Source: JBAXTZ01 sp041666525 | GTDB taxonomy: Bacteria > Bacillota > Negativicutes > JBAXTZ01 | Assembly (NCBI GenBank): GCA_041666525.1 | Contig: JBAYGT010000003.1 | Location: forward strand, 1-64,000 | Direction: 5' to 3' | Length of the DNA: 64,000 bases | Part shown: positions 15,586 to 25,341 of the stretch, in pieces | Numbering within the stretch: the first letter of the stretch is position 1 | Layout: each line of letters opens with the position of its first letter | Program-made: the position numbers and the translations under genes | Notes under the pieces: model-generated | What the model was told of the DNA's origin: nothing | The model's input: only the letters and a program-made list of their open reading frames with translations | Databases searched by the model: none

Positions 15586-16410
15586 ATGGAAAAAAAAGTT
15601 GGTCTGGTAGCCGGTATTGGCCGGTTGCCTGTGGAGTTTATAAAAGCTGCGAAAGCGCAAGGCTACAGCGTTGTTACAATCGCTGTCGTTGACAAAGTTG
15701 AGGAAGAGTTAAAGCTGCTAAGCGACAAGTACTACGACATTAATGTTATGAAACTAGACAAAATAATAAAAACACTTAAAAAAGAACAGATAACGCAAAT
15801 TACGATGCTTGGAAAAGTGACTAAAGAAGTAATTTTTTCCAAATGGTTTTTGCCGGATTTTCGGTTAATCAAGCTGATTGCCAAATTGCCAAACCGTAGT
15901 GACGATACTGTAACACTGGCGTTAATTAACGAAATAAATAACGAAGGCATTCAGGCAATGGATCAGACCTTGCTGCTGAAAAAGATGTTTATTCCGGTAG
16001 GTGTGTATACACGCAGGCGGCCCAGTGAAGCAGAGTTGGCCGATATCAAGTACGCGTTGAAGATGGCAAAGGCTATTGGACGATATGATATCGGGCAGAC
16101 GGTTGTCGTAAAAGATTGCGCGGTTATCGCCGTTGAAGCGATCGAGGGAACCAATAAATGTATTTTACGCGGCGGTGAATTGACGCGCGGCGGTGCGGTT
16201 GTTGCAAAAGTAGCCAAGCCAATGCAAGACAGCCGGTTTGATATGCCGGCAGTCGGAACAGAAACTATTGAAGCGATGATAACTGCACAAGCTAAAGTGC
16301 TGGCCATTGAAGCCGATCAAACATTGATAGTAGATTTTGAAAAAACTATTGCGCTTGCGGATAAGCATGGTATCGCTGTTGTGGCGGAAATCGTCAATAA
16401 TTGCGTGTAG
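15586..16410 (+). CDS. lpxI: UDP-2,3-diacylglucosamine pyrophosphatase LpxI
   Basis: A 274-residue DUF1009 protein. LpxI hydrolyses UDP-2,3-diacylglucosamine to lipid X and UMP and replaces LpxH in alpha-proteobacteria and some other diderms. It has the N-terminal GLVAGIGRLPVEF, the central DQTLLLKKMFIPVGV, and the C-terminal AEIVNNCV typical of the family. The start at 15586 is set by the AAGG site and the N-terminal match; the longer reading frame would overlap lpxA. Seven bases separate it from lpxA. Confidence 0.95.
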   Translation: MEKKVGLVAGIGRLPVEFIKAAKAQGYSVVTIAVVDKVEEELKLLSDKYYDINVMKLDKIIKTLKKEQITQITMLGKVTKEVIFSKWFLPDFRLIKLIAKLPNRSDDTVTLALINEINNEGIQAMDQTLLLKKMFIPVGVYTRRRPSEAELADIKYALKMAKAIGRYDIGQTVVVKDCAVIAVEAIEGTNKCILRGGELTRGGAVVAKVAKPMQDSRFDMPAVGTETIEAMITAQAKVLAIEADQTLIVDFEKTIALADKHGIAVVAEIVNNCV

Positions 16411-16422
16411 TGTCTATTCGTT

Positions 16423-17592
16423 GTGGGGGATGTTATAGAAAAAAAAGCAACAGTGTTCCTTTCCGCAGGGGAAGCATCAGGTGATTTGTTGGGCGCAGCT
16501 TTAGCGCGGGATTTGCTGGCGCGAGTTCCGGGAATAAAACTCCTGGGAATTGGCGGTGAGAACATGCGTGCCGCCGGTGTAGACATTATTTATGATATTA
16601 ATGACTTGGCGTTGTTTGGCGCGCTTGAAGTTGTCGCCAAATTGCCGCTGCTGTTGCGAATCAGGCGCAATTTGAAAAATATGTTCTCGAAAAACCCGCC
16701 AGATATTTTCTGTGGGATTGACTATCCGGGATTCAATGTCTATTTGGCTGGAATTGCCAAAAAGTTTAAGATCAAGACCTTGTGTTATAAAGCGCCGTCA
16801 ATTTGGTCTTGGGGCGAGTGGCGGGTACATAATGTCAAAAAAAATGTTGATTTTGTTGCCGCAATTTTTCCTTTTGAAGCCGATGCTTACCTGAAGCATG
16901 GAGTGCAAGCCGAATATGTCGGTTGTCCGATTGTAGATAATGTCAACAGCTACAAAATTGAAACGGATTTGTATAAACAATTTGGGTTGAATAGAAATAA
17001 AAAAATAATTTTGTTGTTGCCCGGAAGCCGCAGGCAGGAAATTAGTAATTCGCTTCCAATTATGGTGAAAGCTGCTGAAACAATTTACGCACGTGAAGAA
17101 GTACAATTTGTATTGCCGCTGGCATCAACAATTAGCCAAAACGCTGTTGAGAAAATTATTGCGAAAGCTAACAATGTTAGAATTAAAATTGTACCTGGAA
17201 CTAAAGCGTATAGTTTTATGAGCATCGCTCATAGCGGAATCGCCACTTCCGGGACGGTCACTTTAGAGGCGGCGCTATTGGGATTGCCGCTGGTTATTAT
17301 TTATCGGCTGAATCCGTTGACGTACAGGTTGGCAAAGTTTCTTGCCAAGGTAAAATTCTTTGGCTTGCCGAATTTGGTAGCCGATAAAAAAATTCTGCCA
17401 GAATTGGTTCAGGGTGAGGCTTCGCCAGAGAGAATTGCTTCGGAAATAATCAACTGGCTGGATAATTATGATGAATACACCAATACCAAAGCTGCGCTCG
17501 AGGCGGTTCGTGTGAAACTCGGAGCGGGTGGCGCAGTACAGCGTGTTGCCAGTATAATAATTGAATTCATTGATAATAAAGGGGGGAAATAG
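16423..17592 (+). CDS. lpxB: lipid-A-disaccharide synthase
   Basis: A 389-residue GT19 enzyme that joins lipid X to UDP-diacylglucosamine. It has the N-terminal LSAGEASGDLLGA, the SIWSWGEWR region, LLPGSRRQEI, and the C-terminal SGTVTLEAALLGLPLVIIYR motif. The start is GTG at 16423 with no clear Shine-Dalgarno sequence; no in-frame ATG lies before the conserved N-terminus, so this start is a best guess. The stop shares one base with the msbA start, suggesting translational coupling. Confidence 0.94.
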   Translation: MGDVIEKKATVFLSAGEASGDLLGAALARDLLARVPGIKLLGIGGENMRAAGVDIIYDINDLALFGALEVVAKLPLLLRIRRNLKNMFSKNPPDIFCGIDYPGFNVYLAGIAKKFKIKTLCYKAPSIWSWGEWRVHNVKKNVDFVAAIFPFEADAYLKHGVQAEYVGCPIVDNVNSYKIETDLYKQFGLNRNKKIILLLPGSRRQEISNSLPIMVKAAETIYAREEVQFVLPLASTISQNAVEKIIAKANNVRIKIVPGTKAYSFMSIAHSGIATSGTVTLEAALLGLPLVIIYRLNPLTYRLAKFLAKVKFFGLPNLVADKKILPELVQGEASPERIASEIINWLDNYDEYTNTKAALEAVRVKLGAGGAVQRVASIIIEFIDNKGGK

Positions 17593-19337
17593 TGAAAACA
17601 TATAGAAGGTTACTCGGTTACATACATCCTTATCTCAAATTAATAATTCCTGGTTTGCTTTTTTCAGTTTTAGCACAAGGATCAACGGCTGGATTTCCCT
17701 GGCTGATAAAAGAATTTTTGGACAAAGTGCTCCAACCGGGAAAGCCGATGCATTATTTATATTTATTGGTTCTGGCTATTTTGGCGTTGATGGCGTCCAG
17801 GGGGATTTTTAATTTTTTACAATCCTATATTATGGCCAAAGCCGGTCAAAAATTTATTATTGATTTACGGGAAAATGTTTATCGGCATTTACAGAAATTG
17901 TCGTTAGCTTACTATGAGAAACGCAAAACCGGCGTAATAATGAGTAACTTAACAAACGATGTTGGTGCGTTGCAAAGTGCGATTGTTGACAACCTTGTTC
18001 AACTCGTGGGTGAGTCGTTTAGTATCGTGGCTTGTATTACAATGGTTTTTTATTTTAACTGGCGATTGGCGTTAATCACTTTGATTACTGCACCGCTTAT
18101 CGGAATTACGGTTGGAAAGCTTGGCCGCAAAATCCGTGGCGCCGGGAAAATATCGCAAGAGAGTATCGCCGAAGTAACTTCGGTATTGCAAGAATCAATA
18201 AGCGCCGTACGTGTGGTGAAGTCTTATGTACGCGAGGATTATGAAATTGAGCGGTTTGCAACCGAAAATGATTTCAATTTTCGGGCACAAATGCGATCGA
18301 TTAAGCTGAGCGCAATTATGTCGCCAGCCGTTGAATTCTTAGGATCAATCGGCGTGGCATTTTTGGTTTGGTACGGTGGTTTGCAGGTAATTAACGGGAC
18401 GATGACAACCGGTGACCTCGTAGCTTTCTTGATGTATGCCGGTTATATTTCCAATCCGCTTAAACGGATTAGTAACGCACTGGCCAATATTCAGCGGGCA
18501 AGCGCCGCGGCCGATCGCGTTTTTGAAGTACTCGATACCGTTCCGGATGTTGAAAACAAGCCGAATGCCATGGTGTTGCCGCATATTATCGGCAGTATCG
18601 AATTGGATTCGGTAGAGTTTGAGTATGACAAAAACGAACCGGTATTACGCGGGGTATCGCTGAAGATTAAGCCGGGCGAAGTCGTGGCTCTGGTCGGCCC
18701 AAGTGGCGCGGGTAAAACAACGATTGTAAATATTATTCCGCGCTTTTATGACGTAACCGCCGGCAGCGTGAAAGTAGATGGAATTGACGTTCGTGATGTA
18801 ACTATGGATTCGTTGCGCGAACAAATTGGACTGGTACCACAGGAAAATATTCTGTTTCACGGTACAATCTATAACAATATTCTTTATGGAAAGCTGGATG
18901 CTACCAAAGAACAAGTTGAAGCGGCGGCAATGGCGGCTAACGCCCATAATTTTATTTTGGAACAGCCCTTTGGTTATCAGACAATTGTCGGTGAGCGCGG
19001 CAGCACGTTGTCAGGTGGACAGCGGCAACGAGTTGCGATAGCGCGGGCAATATTAAAAGATCCGCGCATTCTGATTTTGGATGAGGCAACCAGTGCACTT
19101 GATAACGAGAGTGAAAAACTGGTACAGGAAGCTTTGGAAAAACTGATGGTTGGCCGGACGTCGATCGTTATTGCCCATCGGTTGACTACGGTTCAAAATG
19201 CTGATTTGATTGTGGTCATGGATCAGGGCCGTATTGTTGAACAAGGTAAGCACGAAGAATTATTGGCAAACAATCAGTTGTATTCCAAGTTATATTATCG
19301 GGAATTTGATGAAGTTGAAGCTACTGTTGAGGCATGA
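17592..19337 (+). CDS. msbA: lipid A flippase, ABC transporter MsbA-type
   Basis: A 581-residue half-transporter: six transmembrane helices (about 1-310) and an ATPase domain (about 340-575). Walker A GPSGAGKTT, Q-loop region, signature LSGGQRQRVA and Walker B ILILDEATSALD are intact, followed by the His-loop AHRLTT. Context (between lpxB and waaA) supports MsbA, which flips lipid A-core across the inner membrane, over a drug exporter. The GTG start follows a run of six Gs and overlaps the lpxB stop by one base. Confidence 0.93.
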   Translation: MKTYRRLLGYIHPYLKLIIPGLLFSVLAQGSTAGFPWLIKEFLDKVLQPGKPMHYLYLLVLAILALMASRGIFNFLQSYIMAKAGQKFIIDLRENVYRHLQKLSLAYYEKRKTGVIMSNLTNDVGALQSAIVDNLVQLVGESFSIVACITMVFYFNWRLALITLITAPLIGITVGKLGRKIRGAGKISQESIAEVTSVLQESISAVRVVKSYVREDYEIERFATENDFNFRAQMRSIKLSAIMSPAVEFLGSIGVAFLVWYGGLQVINGTMTTGDLVAFLMYAGYISNPLKRISNALANIQRASAAADRVFEVLDTVPDVENKPNAMVLPHIIGSIELDSVEFEYDKNEPVLRGVSLKIKPGEVVALVGPSGAGKTTIVNIIPRFYDVTAGSVKVDGIDVRDVTMDSLREQIGLVPQENILFHGTIYNNILYGKLDATKEQVEAAAMAANAHNFILEQPFGYQTIVGERGSTLSGGQRQRVAIARAILKDPRILILDEATSALDNESEKLVQEALEKLMVGRTSIVIAHRLTTVQNADLIVVMDQGRIVEQGKHEELLANNQLYSKLYYREFDEVEATVEA

Positions 19338-19351
19338 TTTAAGAGGTAAAG

Positions 19352-20644
19352 ATGCGGCAAGTATATAGTTTCCTTGTTATAATCGCAGTGATTGTTATGC
19401 TGCCGAAATTTATCAAACGACTGTTAAAGGAAGCGGGATTTAAAGAACGCTTTAAACAAAGCTTTGGCTTCATTCCGGCTACTGAGTTGACAAAAATTTC
19501 CCAAAAGAATTGTATTTGGATTCATGCGGCTTCGGTTGGCGAGGTCGTAGCAGCCAGCCCGATCGTCAGGGAAACGCGCAAACGGTTCCCTGACCGGTTG
19601 ATTTTATTTACGGTTATTACGGCTACCGGTTATGAGATGGCAAACAGAATCATAAAAGAAGCTGATGCCATAACTTTTTTGCCGATTGACTTACCGTGGT
19701 TGAGCAGGCGAATGGTCGCTAAAATTCAACCAGCGGTATTCGTAAATATCGAAACCGAACTTTGGCCAAATTTATTGTATTATTTGAAACAAAAAAACAT
19801 CCCGGCAATAATGGTTAACGGCCGAATCAGCGAAAAAAGCCGCCGGCAGTACAAGTGGATCCGTCCGTTTATGAAAATGACAATGACGGCCATTGAAAAA
19901 TTCTGCATGCAGTCAGAGGTTGATGCGCGATACATTATCGAGGTTGGAGCAAATCCGAAGCTCGTGTTAGTAACCGGCAATACCAAATTTGAACAAAGTT
20001 ATACCCAAATAGATGACGCGCTCAAGAAAGAAAAATTGGCTGAATTGCAAATTATTAGTAGCAAGCCGATTTTCATTGCCGGAAGCACTTATGAAGGCGA
20101 AGAAGAGTTACTGTTAAAAGCGTTTATTGAATTAAAAACTGCATACAACAAAGCGGTTATGATAATTGCCCCGCGCAAACCGGATCGCGCCGATGCTATC
20201 GCTGAAATTGCTGGCAGCTTCGGAGTTGTTACGATAAAGCGTACAATGATTACGCAACCGCATGACGCGGATGTGATAATACTCGATACTATCGGCGAGC
20301 TCGGGCAATTGTACGGTATTGCTGATTTTGTCTTTGTCGGCGGCAGCTTGATTATGCGCGGCGGACATAATATTTTAGAGCCGGCTGCGCATGGCAAACC
20401 AATAATTACCGGACCCAATATGTTCAACTTTAAAGACATCTATGCTTTGATGAACACGAACAAAGCTTGCATCACTGTAACGGATTTCAAAGAGTTGTCG
20501 CAAACAATGCAGCGCTTGGCAGGTGATGAGCAATTTTGCGCAGAATATTCGCAAAATGCGCTAAAAGTTATTGCTGAAAATAGCGGTGCGGCAGAGCGGA
20601 GTTTGGATGAGATTGAAAAATTGATAAACCGTGCCGGCAGATGA
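19352..20644 (+). CDS. waaA: 3-deoxy-D-manno-octulosonic acid transferase
   Basis: A 430-residue GT30 enzyme that adds Kdo from CMP-Kdo to the lipid A precursor. It has an N-terminal hydrophobic helix, the HAASVGEVVAASPI motif with the catalytic Glu, NIETELWPNL, VNGRISEKSRRQY, and the FVGGSLIMRGGHNILEPAAHGKPII stretch that binds CMP. Whether it transfers one or two Kdo units cannot be told from sequence. It lies 14 bases after msbA. Confidence 0.95.
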   Translation: MRQVYSFLVIIAVIVMLPKFIKRLLKEAGFKERFKQSFGFIPATELTKISQKNCIWIHAASVGEVVAASPIVRETRKRFPDRLILFTVITATGYEMANRIIKEADAITFLPIDLPWLSRRMVAKIQPAVFVNIETELWPNLLYYLKQKNIPAIMVNGRISEKSRRQYKWIRPFMKMTMTAIEKFCMQSEVDARYIIEVGANPKLVLVTGNTKFEQSYTQIDDALKKEKLAELQIISSKPIFIAGSTYEGEEELLLKAFIELKTAYNKAVMIIAPRKPDRADAIAEIAGSFGVVTIKRTMITQPHDADVIILDTIGELGQLYGIADFVFVGGSLIMRGGHNILEPAAHGKPIITGPNMFNFKDIYALMNTNKACITVTDFKELSQTMQRLAGDEQFCAEYSQNALKVIAENSGAAERSLDEIEKLINRAGR

Positions 20645-20683
20645 TTAATAGCTATAAAAAGGCACTCGAATGACGAGGAAAGC

Positions 20684-21874
20684 ATGACACGAAAAGAAAC
20701 GCTATCTGACTACCTGTTTGCAGTGATAAAAGGTAAGAAAACCGGATTTGGACCGTCTTTGTTTTTAACATTAATGACGTGGTTTTCGTGGATTTACTAT
20801 GCCGTGATTTGGTCGCTGTGTGCACTTTATCGCTGCGGATTGTTTAGTAAGCAGAAATTGCCCTGTTTCGTGGTAAGTTTGGGCAATATTACCGTTGGTG
20901 GAACGGGGAAAACACCGACTGCCGAGCGAATGGCTACGGAATTTTTGGAGCGTGGCTATAAGGTCGCAATACTTAATCGCGGCTATCGCGGTACCTGGCG
21001 TGGAATCGCCGAAATTGTCAGCAACGGTGAGCAAATGCTTATGACGGCTCAAGAGTGCGGTGATGAAGCCTATCTGCTCGCGGCTAATCTACCCGGTGTT
21101 GGCGTAGTTATCGGCAGAGACCGGTATACCTCAGGGCTGCTGGCCATCAAAGAATATGGAGCCGAGGTGCTAATTCTCGATGACGCTTTTCAGCATTGGC
21201 AGCTTGCTCGCGATTTAGACATCGTTTTGATAGATGCTACCGATGATTTGTTAAACAACCATATATTGCCGCGTGGTACATTGCGCGAGCCGCGCAGCGG
21301 CCTAAAACGCGCTACGATGTTTTTCGTGACGAAAACCGAACACGCCGATCAGCAACGACTTGAAGAAATTAAGGAATATCTTGCGCGGATAAACCCGGCT
21401 GCGCCGATCATAGAAACCAACCATAAACCGGCCGGATTCATTGAAATAGAAGATTGGTATGCCGGAAAGGCCAAAGCCATCCTTCCGACTGATACTATCT
21501 ATGGACAAAAAATCCTGGCATTTTCAGCTTTGGGAAATCCGGCGTCGTTTGAGCATACCATTGTCAGCCTTGGCGGCGAGGTGTATCAGCGGGTGCGCTT
21601 TCCTGATCATCATAGTTATTCGATGGCTGAAATGCAGCGGATTTTGATAAGGGCGGTTGCCAGCGGAGTATCGGCACTGGTAACTACCGAGAAAGACGCA
21701 GTAAAAATTCCGTCAGAATTCATCCATCGCTTTCGAAAATTACCGATTTATGTTTTGAAAATCCAAGTTTTCTCTAATGAAGAAGCAGAATATGACATTG
21801 TTCGAAAAAAAGTCTTTGAAATGATATCGCAAAAGAAAATTGAACTTGAAAAAGAAAAGCGGCGGTTTGATTGA
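20684..21874 (+). CDS. lpxK: tetraacyldisaccharide 4'-kinase
   Basis: A 396-residue membrane-bound P-loop kinase that phosphorylates the 4' position of the lipid A disaccharide. Walker A is GGTGKTP, preceded by NITV. Later motifs are GDEAYLLA, LDDAFQHW (with the catalytic Asp) and LPRGTLREP. One N-terminal hydrophobic helix (about 25-45) anchors it. It is longer than E. coli LpxK (328), mainly in a C-terminal segment. The product of this step is the substrate for WaaA. Confidence 0.95.
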   Translation: MTRKETLSDYLFAVIKGKKTGFGPSLFLTLMTWFSWIYYAVIWSLCALYRCGLFSKQKLPCFVVSLGNITVGGTGKTPTAERMATEFLERGYKVAILNRGYRGTWRGIAEIVSNGEQMLMTAQECGDEAYLLAANLPGVGVVIGRDRYTSGLLAIKEYGAEVLILDDAFQHWQLARDLDIVLIDATDDLLNNHILPRGTLREPRSGLKRATMFFVTKTEHADQQRLEEIKEYLARINPAAPIIETNHKPAGFIEIEDWYAGKAKAILPTDTIYGQKILAFSALGNPASFEHTIVSLGGEVYQRVRFPDHHSYSMAEMQRILIRAVASGVSALVTTEKDAVKIPSEFIHRFRKLPIYVLKIQVFSNEEAEYDIVRKKVFEMISQKKIELEKEKRRFD

Positions 21875-21895
21875 GGGATAAACAAAGGAGCAGTG

Positions 21896-22621
21896 ATGAA
21901 AGTACTTTGCGTTATTCCGGCACGATATGCATCCACCCGTCTGCCGGGTAAACCATTATTGCAACTTGCTGGCAAACCGATGGTTTGGCGGGTATATGAG
22001 CGGGCAAGCAGTGCGGTTTTACCGCAAAAAACAGTAGTAGCAACTGACAGTCAGGAAATATTTGACGTAATGATCAATCTTGGCGGTCAAGCGGTTATGA
22101 CCCGCGCAGATCATCCTACCGGCACCGATCGGTTGGCGGAAGTTGCGCAATTGTTTCCAGAGTACGATTTGATTGTCAATGTACAAGGCGATGAACCATT
22201 AATCGAGCCTTGCGTTATTGACCAGTTAGCTCAGGCGTTAATTGATGACGATACTGCACAGATGGCGACTTGTATGAATGAGATGGACGAAGAAGAATAC
22301 AACAATCCTGCCGCGGTAAAAGTTGTTACTGATGTTAATGGCAATGCGTTGTACTTTTCGCGGTCGATTTTGCCGTATCCGCGGAATAAAACCGGTTATC
22401 CGGTCTATAAACATATCGGTATATACGCTTATCGCCGTGATTTTCTGATAAAATATGCCCAAATGGCGCCGACACCGCTTGAACAAACAGAATCACTTGA
22501 ACAATTACGGGCGTTGGAAAATAGTTACAAAATCAAAGTAATCAAAGTTCCTTACAAATTTTATGGCGTAGATACTCTGGAAGATTTTTTGCGGGTGGAG
22601 AAGATTTTATGCGAACAATAA
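21896..22621 (+). CDS. kdsB: CMP-Kdo synthetase
   Basis: A 241-residue cytidylyltransferase that activates Kdo with CTP. The N-terminal IPARYASTRLPGKPL is diagnostic; later VNVQGDEPLIEP, the HIGIYAYR motif and ESLEQLRALEN complete the family pattern. The start is taken as the ATG at 21896 (site AAGGAG upstream); a GTG three bases earlier is possible. It overlaps kdsA by 13 bases. Confidence 0.96.
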   Translation: MKVLCVIPARYASTRLPGKPLLQLAGKPMVWRVYERASSAVLPQKTVVATDSQEIFDVMINLGGQAVMTRADHPTGTDRLAEVAQLFPEYDLIVNVQGDEPLIEPCVIDQLAQALIDDDTAQMATCMNEMDEEEYNNPAAVKVVTDVNGNALYFSRSILPYPRNKTGYPVYKHIGIYAYRRDFLIKYAQMAPTPLEQTESLEQLRALENSYKIKVIKVPYKFYGVDTLEDFLRVEKILCEQ

Positions 22622-23433
22622 ATATTGATAACAAAGTAAAAATCGGTGGTGGCGATATTGTGTTGCTCGCCGGCCCGTGTGTGCTTGAAGGTTATGAGCG
22701 GAGTTTGTTGATTGGCAGCGAGATAAAAAAAATCTGTGAGCGGTTGGGTGTACAGTACATTTTTAAGGCATCTTTTGACAAGGCGAACCGGTCTTCGTTC
22801 AATTCATTTAGAGGGCCGGGGCTTGAAGCCGGATTGGTGTTGTTGGAGCGGTTGAAATTGGCGCTAGAAGTTCCGGTTGTCAGTGATATTCACGAACCGT
22901 TTCAGGCACAAGCGGCAGCCGGTGTGGTTGATATTTTGCAAATACCGGCTTTTTTAAGTCGGCAGACTGATTTAGTACATGCCTGTGGCGTAACCGGCAA
23001 AGTTGTAAATGTAAAAAAAGGGCAGTTCATGGCGCCCTGGGATATGAAAAATGTTGTAGCTAAATTGGAAGAATGTGGTAATACTAATATTATGCTGACA
23101 GATCGCGGCGTAAGCTTTGGTTATAACACTTTAGTTACTGATTTTCGCGGATTGCCGCAAATGCGGGCTTTCGGCTATCCGGTAGTTTTTGATGCTACTC
23201 ACAGCGTACAGCAGCCGGGCGGAATGGGTACAACCAGTGGCGGGCAGCGCGAGTTTGTGCCATGTTTGGCGCGGGCTGCTGCCGCAGTAGGAATAGATGC
23301 ATTGTTTTTGGAAGTTCACGATAATCCGTCTGAAGGATTATCTGATGCTGCGAATATGCTGCCAATTGCGGAATTGGAAAATTTATTAAGAGACGTACTT
23401 GAAATTAATCAAGTTGCGAAGAAGTACAAATGA
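22609..23433 (+). CDS. kdsA: Kdo-8-phosphate synthase
   Basis: A 274-residue aldolase-type enzyme that condenses PEP with arabinose-5-phosphate. It has LLAGPCVLEG, FKASFDKANRSS, SDIHEPFQA, LQIPAFLSRQTDL, KKGQFMAPWDM and FDATHSVQQPG, all usual. CGVTGK and LEECGN lie in regions where metal-dependent forms carry Cys; the metal class was not decided. The start lies inside the end of kdsB and kdsD starts on its stop codon, so the three genes look translationally coupled. Confidence 0.96.
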   Translation: MRTINIDNKVKIGGGDIVLLAGPCVLEGYERSLLIGSEIKKICERLGVQYIFKASFDKANRSSFNSFRGPGLEAGLVLLERLKLALEVPVVSDIHEPFQAQAAAGVVDILQIPAFLSRQTDLVHACGVTGKVVNVKKGQFMAPWDMKNVVAKLEECGNTNIMLTDRGVSFGYNTLVTDFRGLPQMRAFGYPVVFDATHSVQQPGGMGTTSGGQREFVPCLARAAAAVGIDALFLEVHDNPSEGLSDAANMLPIAELENLLRDVLEINQVAKKYK

Positions 23434-24398
23434 TTATTGATAATGCTAAAAAATGTTTAAATACGGAAGCCGATGCTGTTAGAGAGTTAGTGAATAGAAT
23501 CGATAACAACTTCATTGTGGCTGCCGAAAAAATTCTTGAATGCCGCGGCCGCGTAGTTGTTTGCGGTATGGGAAAATCCGGACATATCGCTCAAAAAATT
23601 GCCGCTACGCTGGCATCCACCGGCACTCCGGCGTTTTTTTTGCATCCGGCTGAAGCTATTCATGGTGATTTGGGTATGGTTACTGCCGATGATATTGTAC
23701 TCGCCATTTCCAATAGTGGCGAAAGCAACGAATTGGTGTCAATAATTCCGACTATTCGTCGCATCGGCGCAGAAATAATTGCTATGACTGGTAAATCAAC
23801 AAGCACGCTTGCCAAAGCGGCTTGCGCGATTCTGGATTGCTCGGTGGAAAAAGAAGCCTGCCCGCTGGGATTGGCGCCGACATCCAGTACAACAGCGACA
23901 TTAGCGATGGGGGATGCTCTGGCGGTAGCGTTACTGGCAGAACGCAAATTTACTTCGGAAGATTTTGCGCTCTATCATCCGGGCGGGGCGCTGGGAAAAA
24001 AATTATTGCTAAAAGTTGGCGACCTCATGCATAGCGGTGAAAATAATCCAATGCTTATTGGCGACCGGCCACTCAAAGAAGCGCTGTTTATGATGACGTC
24101 AAAAGGGCTGGGAGCTGTTAACATTGTTGACAATGACAGCAAGCTGCTCGGTTTAATAACTGACGGCGATATTCGCCGTCGGTTAGAACTCGGTTGCAAT
24201 TTGCTGGAATTGACAACATATGAAATTATGACGCGAAATCCCAAAGTTGCTAAAGTTGACCAGATGGCAGTTGATGCGTTGAATATGATGGAACGGAACA
24301 GGCCAACGCCAATTACGGTATTACCGGTTATTGATGAGTACGGTTGTGCAGTGGGGATGATCCATATTACTGATTTGGTCAAAAGCGGGATTGTGTAA
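23430..24398 (+). CDS. kdsD: arabinose-5-phosphate isomerase
   Basis: A 322-residue KpsF/KdsD protein: an N-terminal SIS domain (about 30-165; VVCGMGKSGHIAQKIAATLAS) that isomerises ribulose-5-P to arabinose-5-P, then two CBS domains (about 200-320). The ATG overlaps the kdsA stop (ATGA). The next gene begins 21 bases on, with no Kdo-8-P phosphatase (kdsC) between, although kdsC often sits at this place. Confidence 0.95.
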   Translation: MIIDNAKKCLNTEADAVRELVNRIDNNFIVAAEKILECRGRVVVCGMGKSGHIAQKIAATLASTGTPAFFLHPAEAIHGDLGMVTADDIVLAISNSGESNELVSIIPTIRRIGAEIIAMTGKSTSTLAKAACAILDCSVEKEACPLGLAPTSSTTATLAMGDALAVALLAERKFTSEDFALYHPGGALGKKLLLKVGDLMHSGENNPMLIGDRPLKEALFMMTSKGLGAVNIVDNDSKLLGLITDGDIRRRLELGCNLLELTTYEIMTRNPKVAKVDQMAVDALNMMERNRPTPITVLPVIDEYGCAVGMIHITDLVKSGIV

Positions 24399-24419
24399 CA
24401 GGGTTAGTTTGGAGGCCGA

Positions 24420-25337
24420 ATGTTCAAAATTGGCGAGAAATTAAAATCGGTTGATTATATATATTATACGGTCAAGGTTGTAGGTAAAGTGCTTTGTCTG
24501 TTGCCTTATAATACGATTTTGTTATTAGGTACCGGTCTCGGTAAATTGGCTTATAAAGTTTTGAGCAAACAACGAAAGCGTGCGATTGCGCAGAGCCGGG
24601 AGTGTTTAGGATTAAGTCAGGCCGCAGCAGAAACAATGATAAAGAAAATGTTTGTTAATCTGGGTCTGTCGATTATGGAAATCTTCTATTTGCCGCGAGC
24701 GATAAAGAAAAAATTACTGGAAGTCTGCAGCGTTGAAGGATTGGAAAATGTTGAGAAAATTCAATCGGACAAAATTGGAACGATAATTCTTTCGGCACAC
24801 TACGGTAATTGGGAATGGATGGGCGCTTACGCTATAAAACTTGGTTTATCGGTTTCTTCAATTGCCAGGGTTACTGATCGTGGAATTGATCGGTATCTTA
24901 ATGAGCAACGGGCAATGGCCGGGCTGAATATTTTTCGAAAGACCGGAAGAACGGTGGCTGCCGGTGCGATAAAATCTTTGCGCAACGGCGATTTGTTATA
25001 TATGATGATGGATGGCGATGCTGGTGGTGATCGTGGTGCCTGGGTTGATTTTTTTGGCAAAAAATCGTCTACGCATACCGGCACCGCTTATTTTGCAGCT
25101 AAATATAATGCTGCTGTCGTGCCGGCTTTTATGCGCCGGACACCGTCCGGGCATGTTATGAAGGTATATCCGGCGTTGCGCTATGAAGAGTCTGACACCG
25201 AAAAAGACGGCGGTATAAAGAATTTTACCCAGAAGTTGGCGAGTATTATTGAAGAGGAAATTCGTCAGTATCCGGAAAATTGGCTCTGGTTTCAAAAGCG
25301 CTGGAATACTAAGTGGAAGCAAGAAGTTGGAGGTTAG
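24420..25337 (+). CDS. LpxL/HtrB-like lysophospholipid acyltransferase (copy 1)
   Basis: A 305-residue inner-membrane acyltransferase of the lipid A late-acylation family. It has an N-terminal hydrophobic segment and the catalytic H-x4-E/D region (AHYGNWEWMG), then MMMDGDAGGDRGAWVDFFGK, where LpxL enzymes have a similar D-G motif, and a C-terminal PENWLWFQKRWNTKW, also typical. It should add a secondary acyl chain to Kdo-lipid A; which chain is unknown. The next gene is a paralogue. Confidence 0.88.
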   Translation: MFKIGEKLKSVDYIYYTVKVVGKVLCLLPYNTILLLGTGLGKLAYKVLSKQRKRAIAQSRECLGLSQAAAETMIKKMFVNLGLSIMEIFYLPRAIKKKLLEVCSVEGLENVEKIQSDKIGTIILSAHYGNWEWMGAYAIKLGLSVSSIARVTDRGIDRYLNEQRAMAGLNIFRKTGRTVAAGAIKSLRNGDLLYMMMDGDAGGDRGAWVDFFGKKSSTHTGTAYFAAKYNAAVVPAFMRRTPSGHVMKVYPALRYEESDTEKDGGIKNFTQKLASIIEEEIRQYPENWLWFQKRWNTKWKQEVGG

Positions 25338-25341
25338 AAGT

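Noticed and set aside
17592..19337. Drug exporter instead of MsbA
   Set aside because: The sequence alone could fit either, but position between lpxB and waaA within the LPS operon favours MsbA.
25249..25341. Longer N-terminus for the second LpxL-like protein
   Set aside because: It would overlap the first copy by about 90 bases and lacks family similarity; the ATG at 25342 has a GGAGG site.
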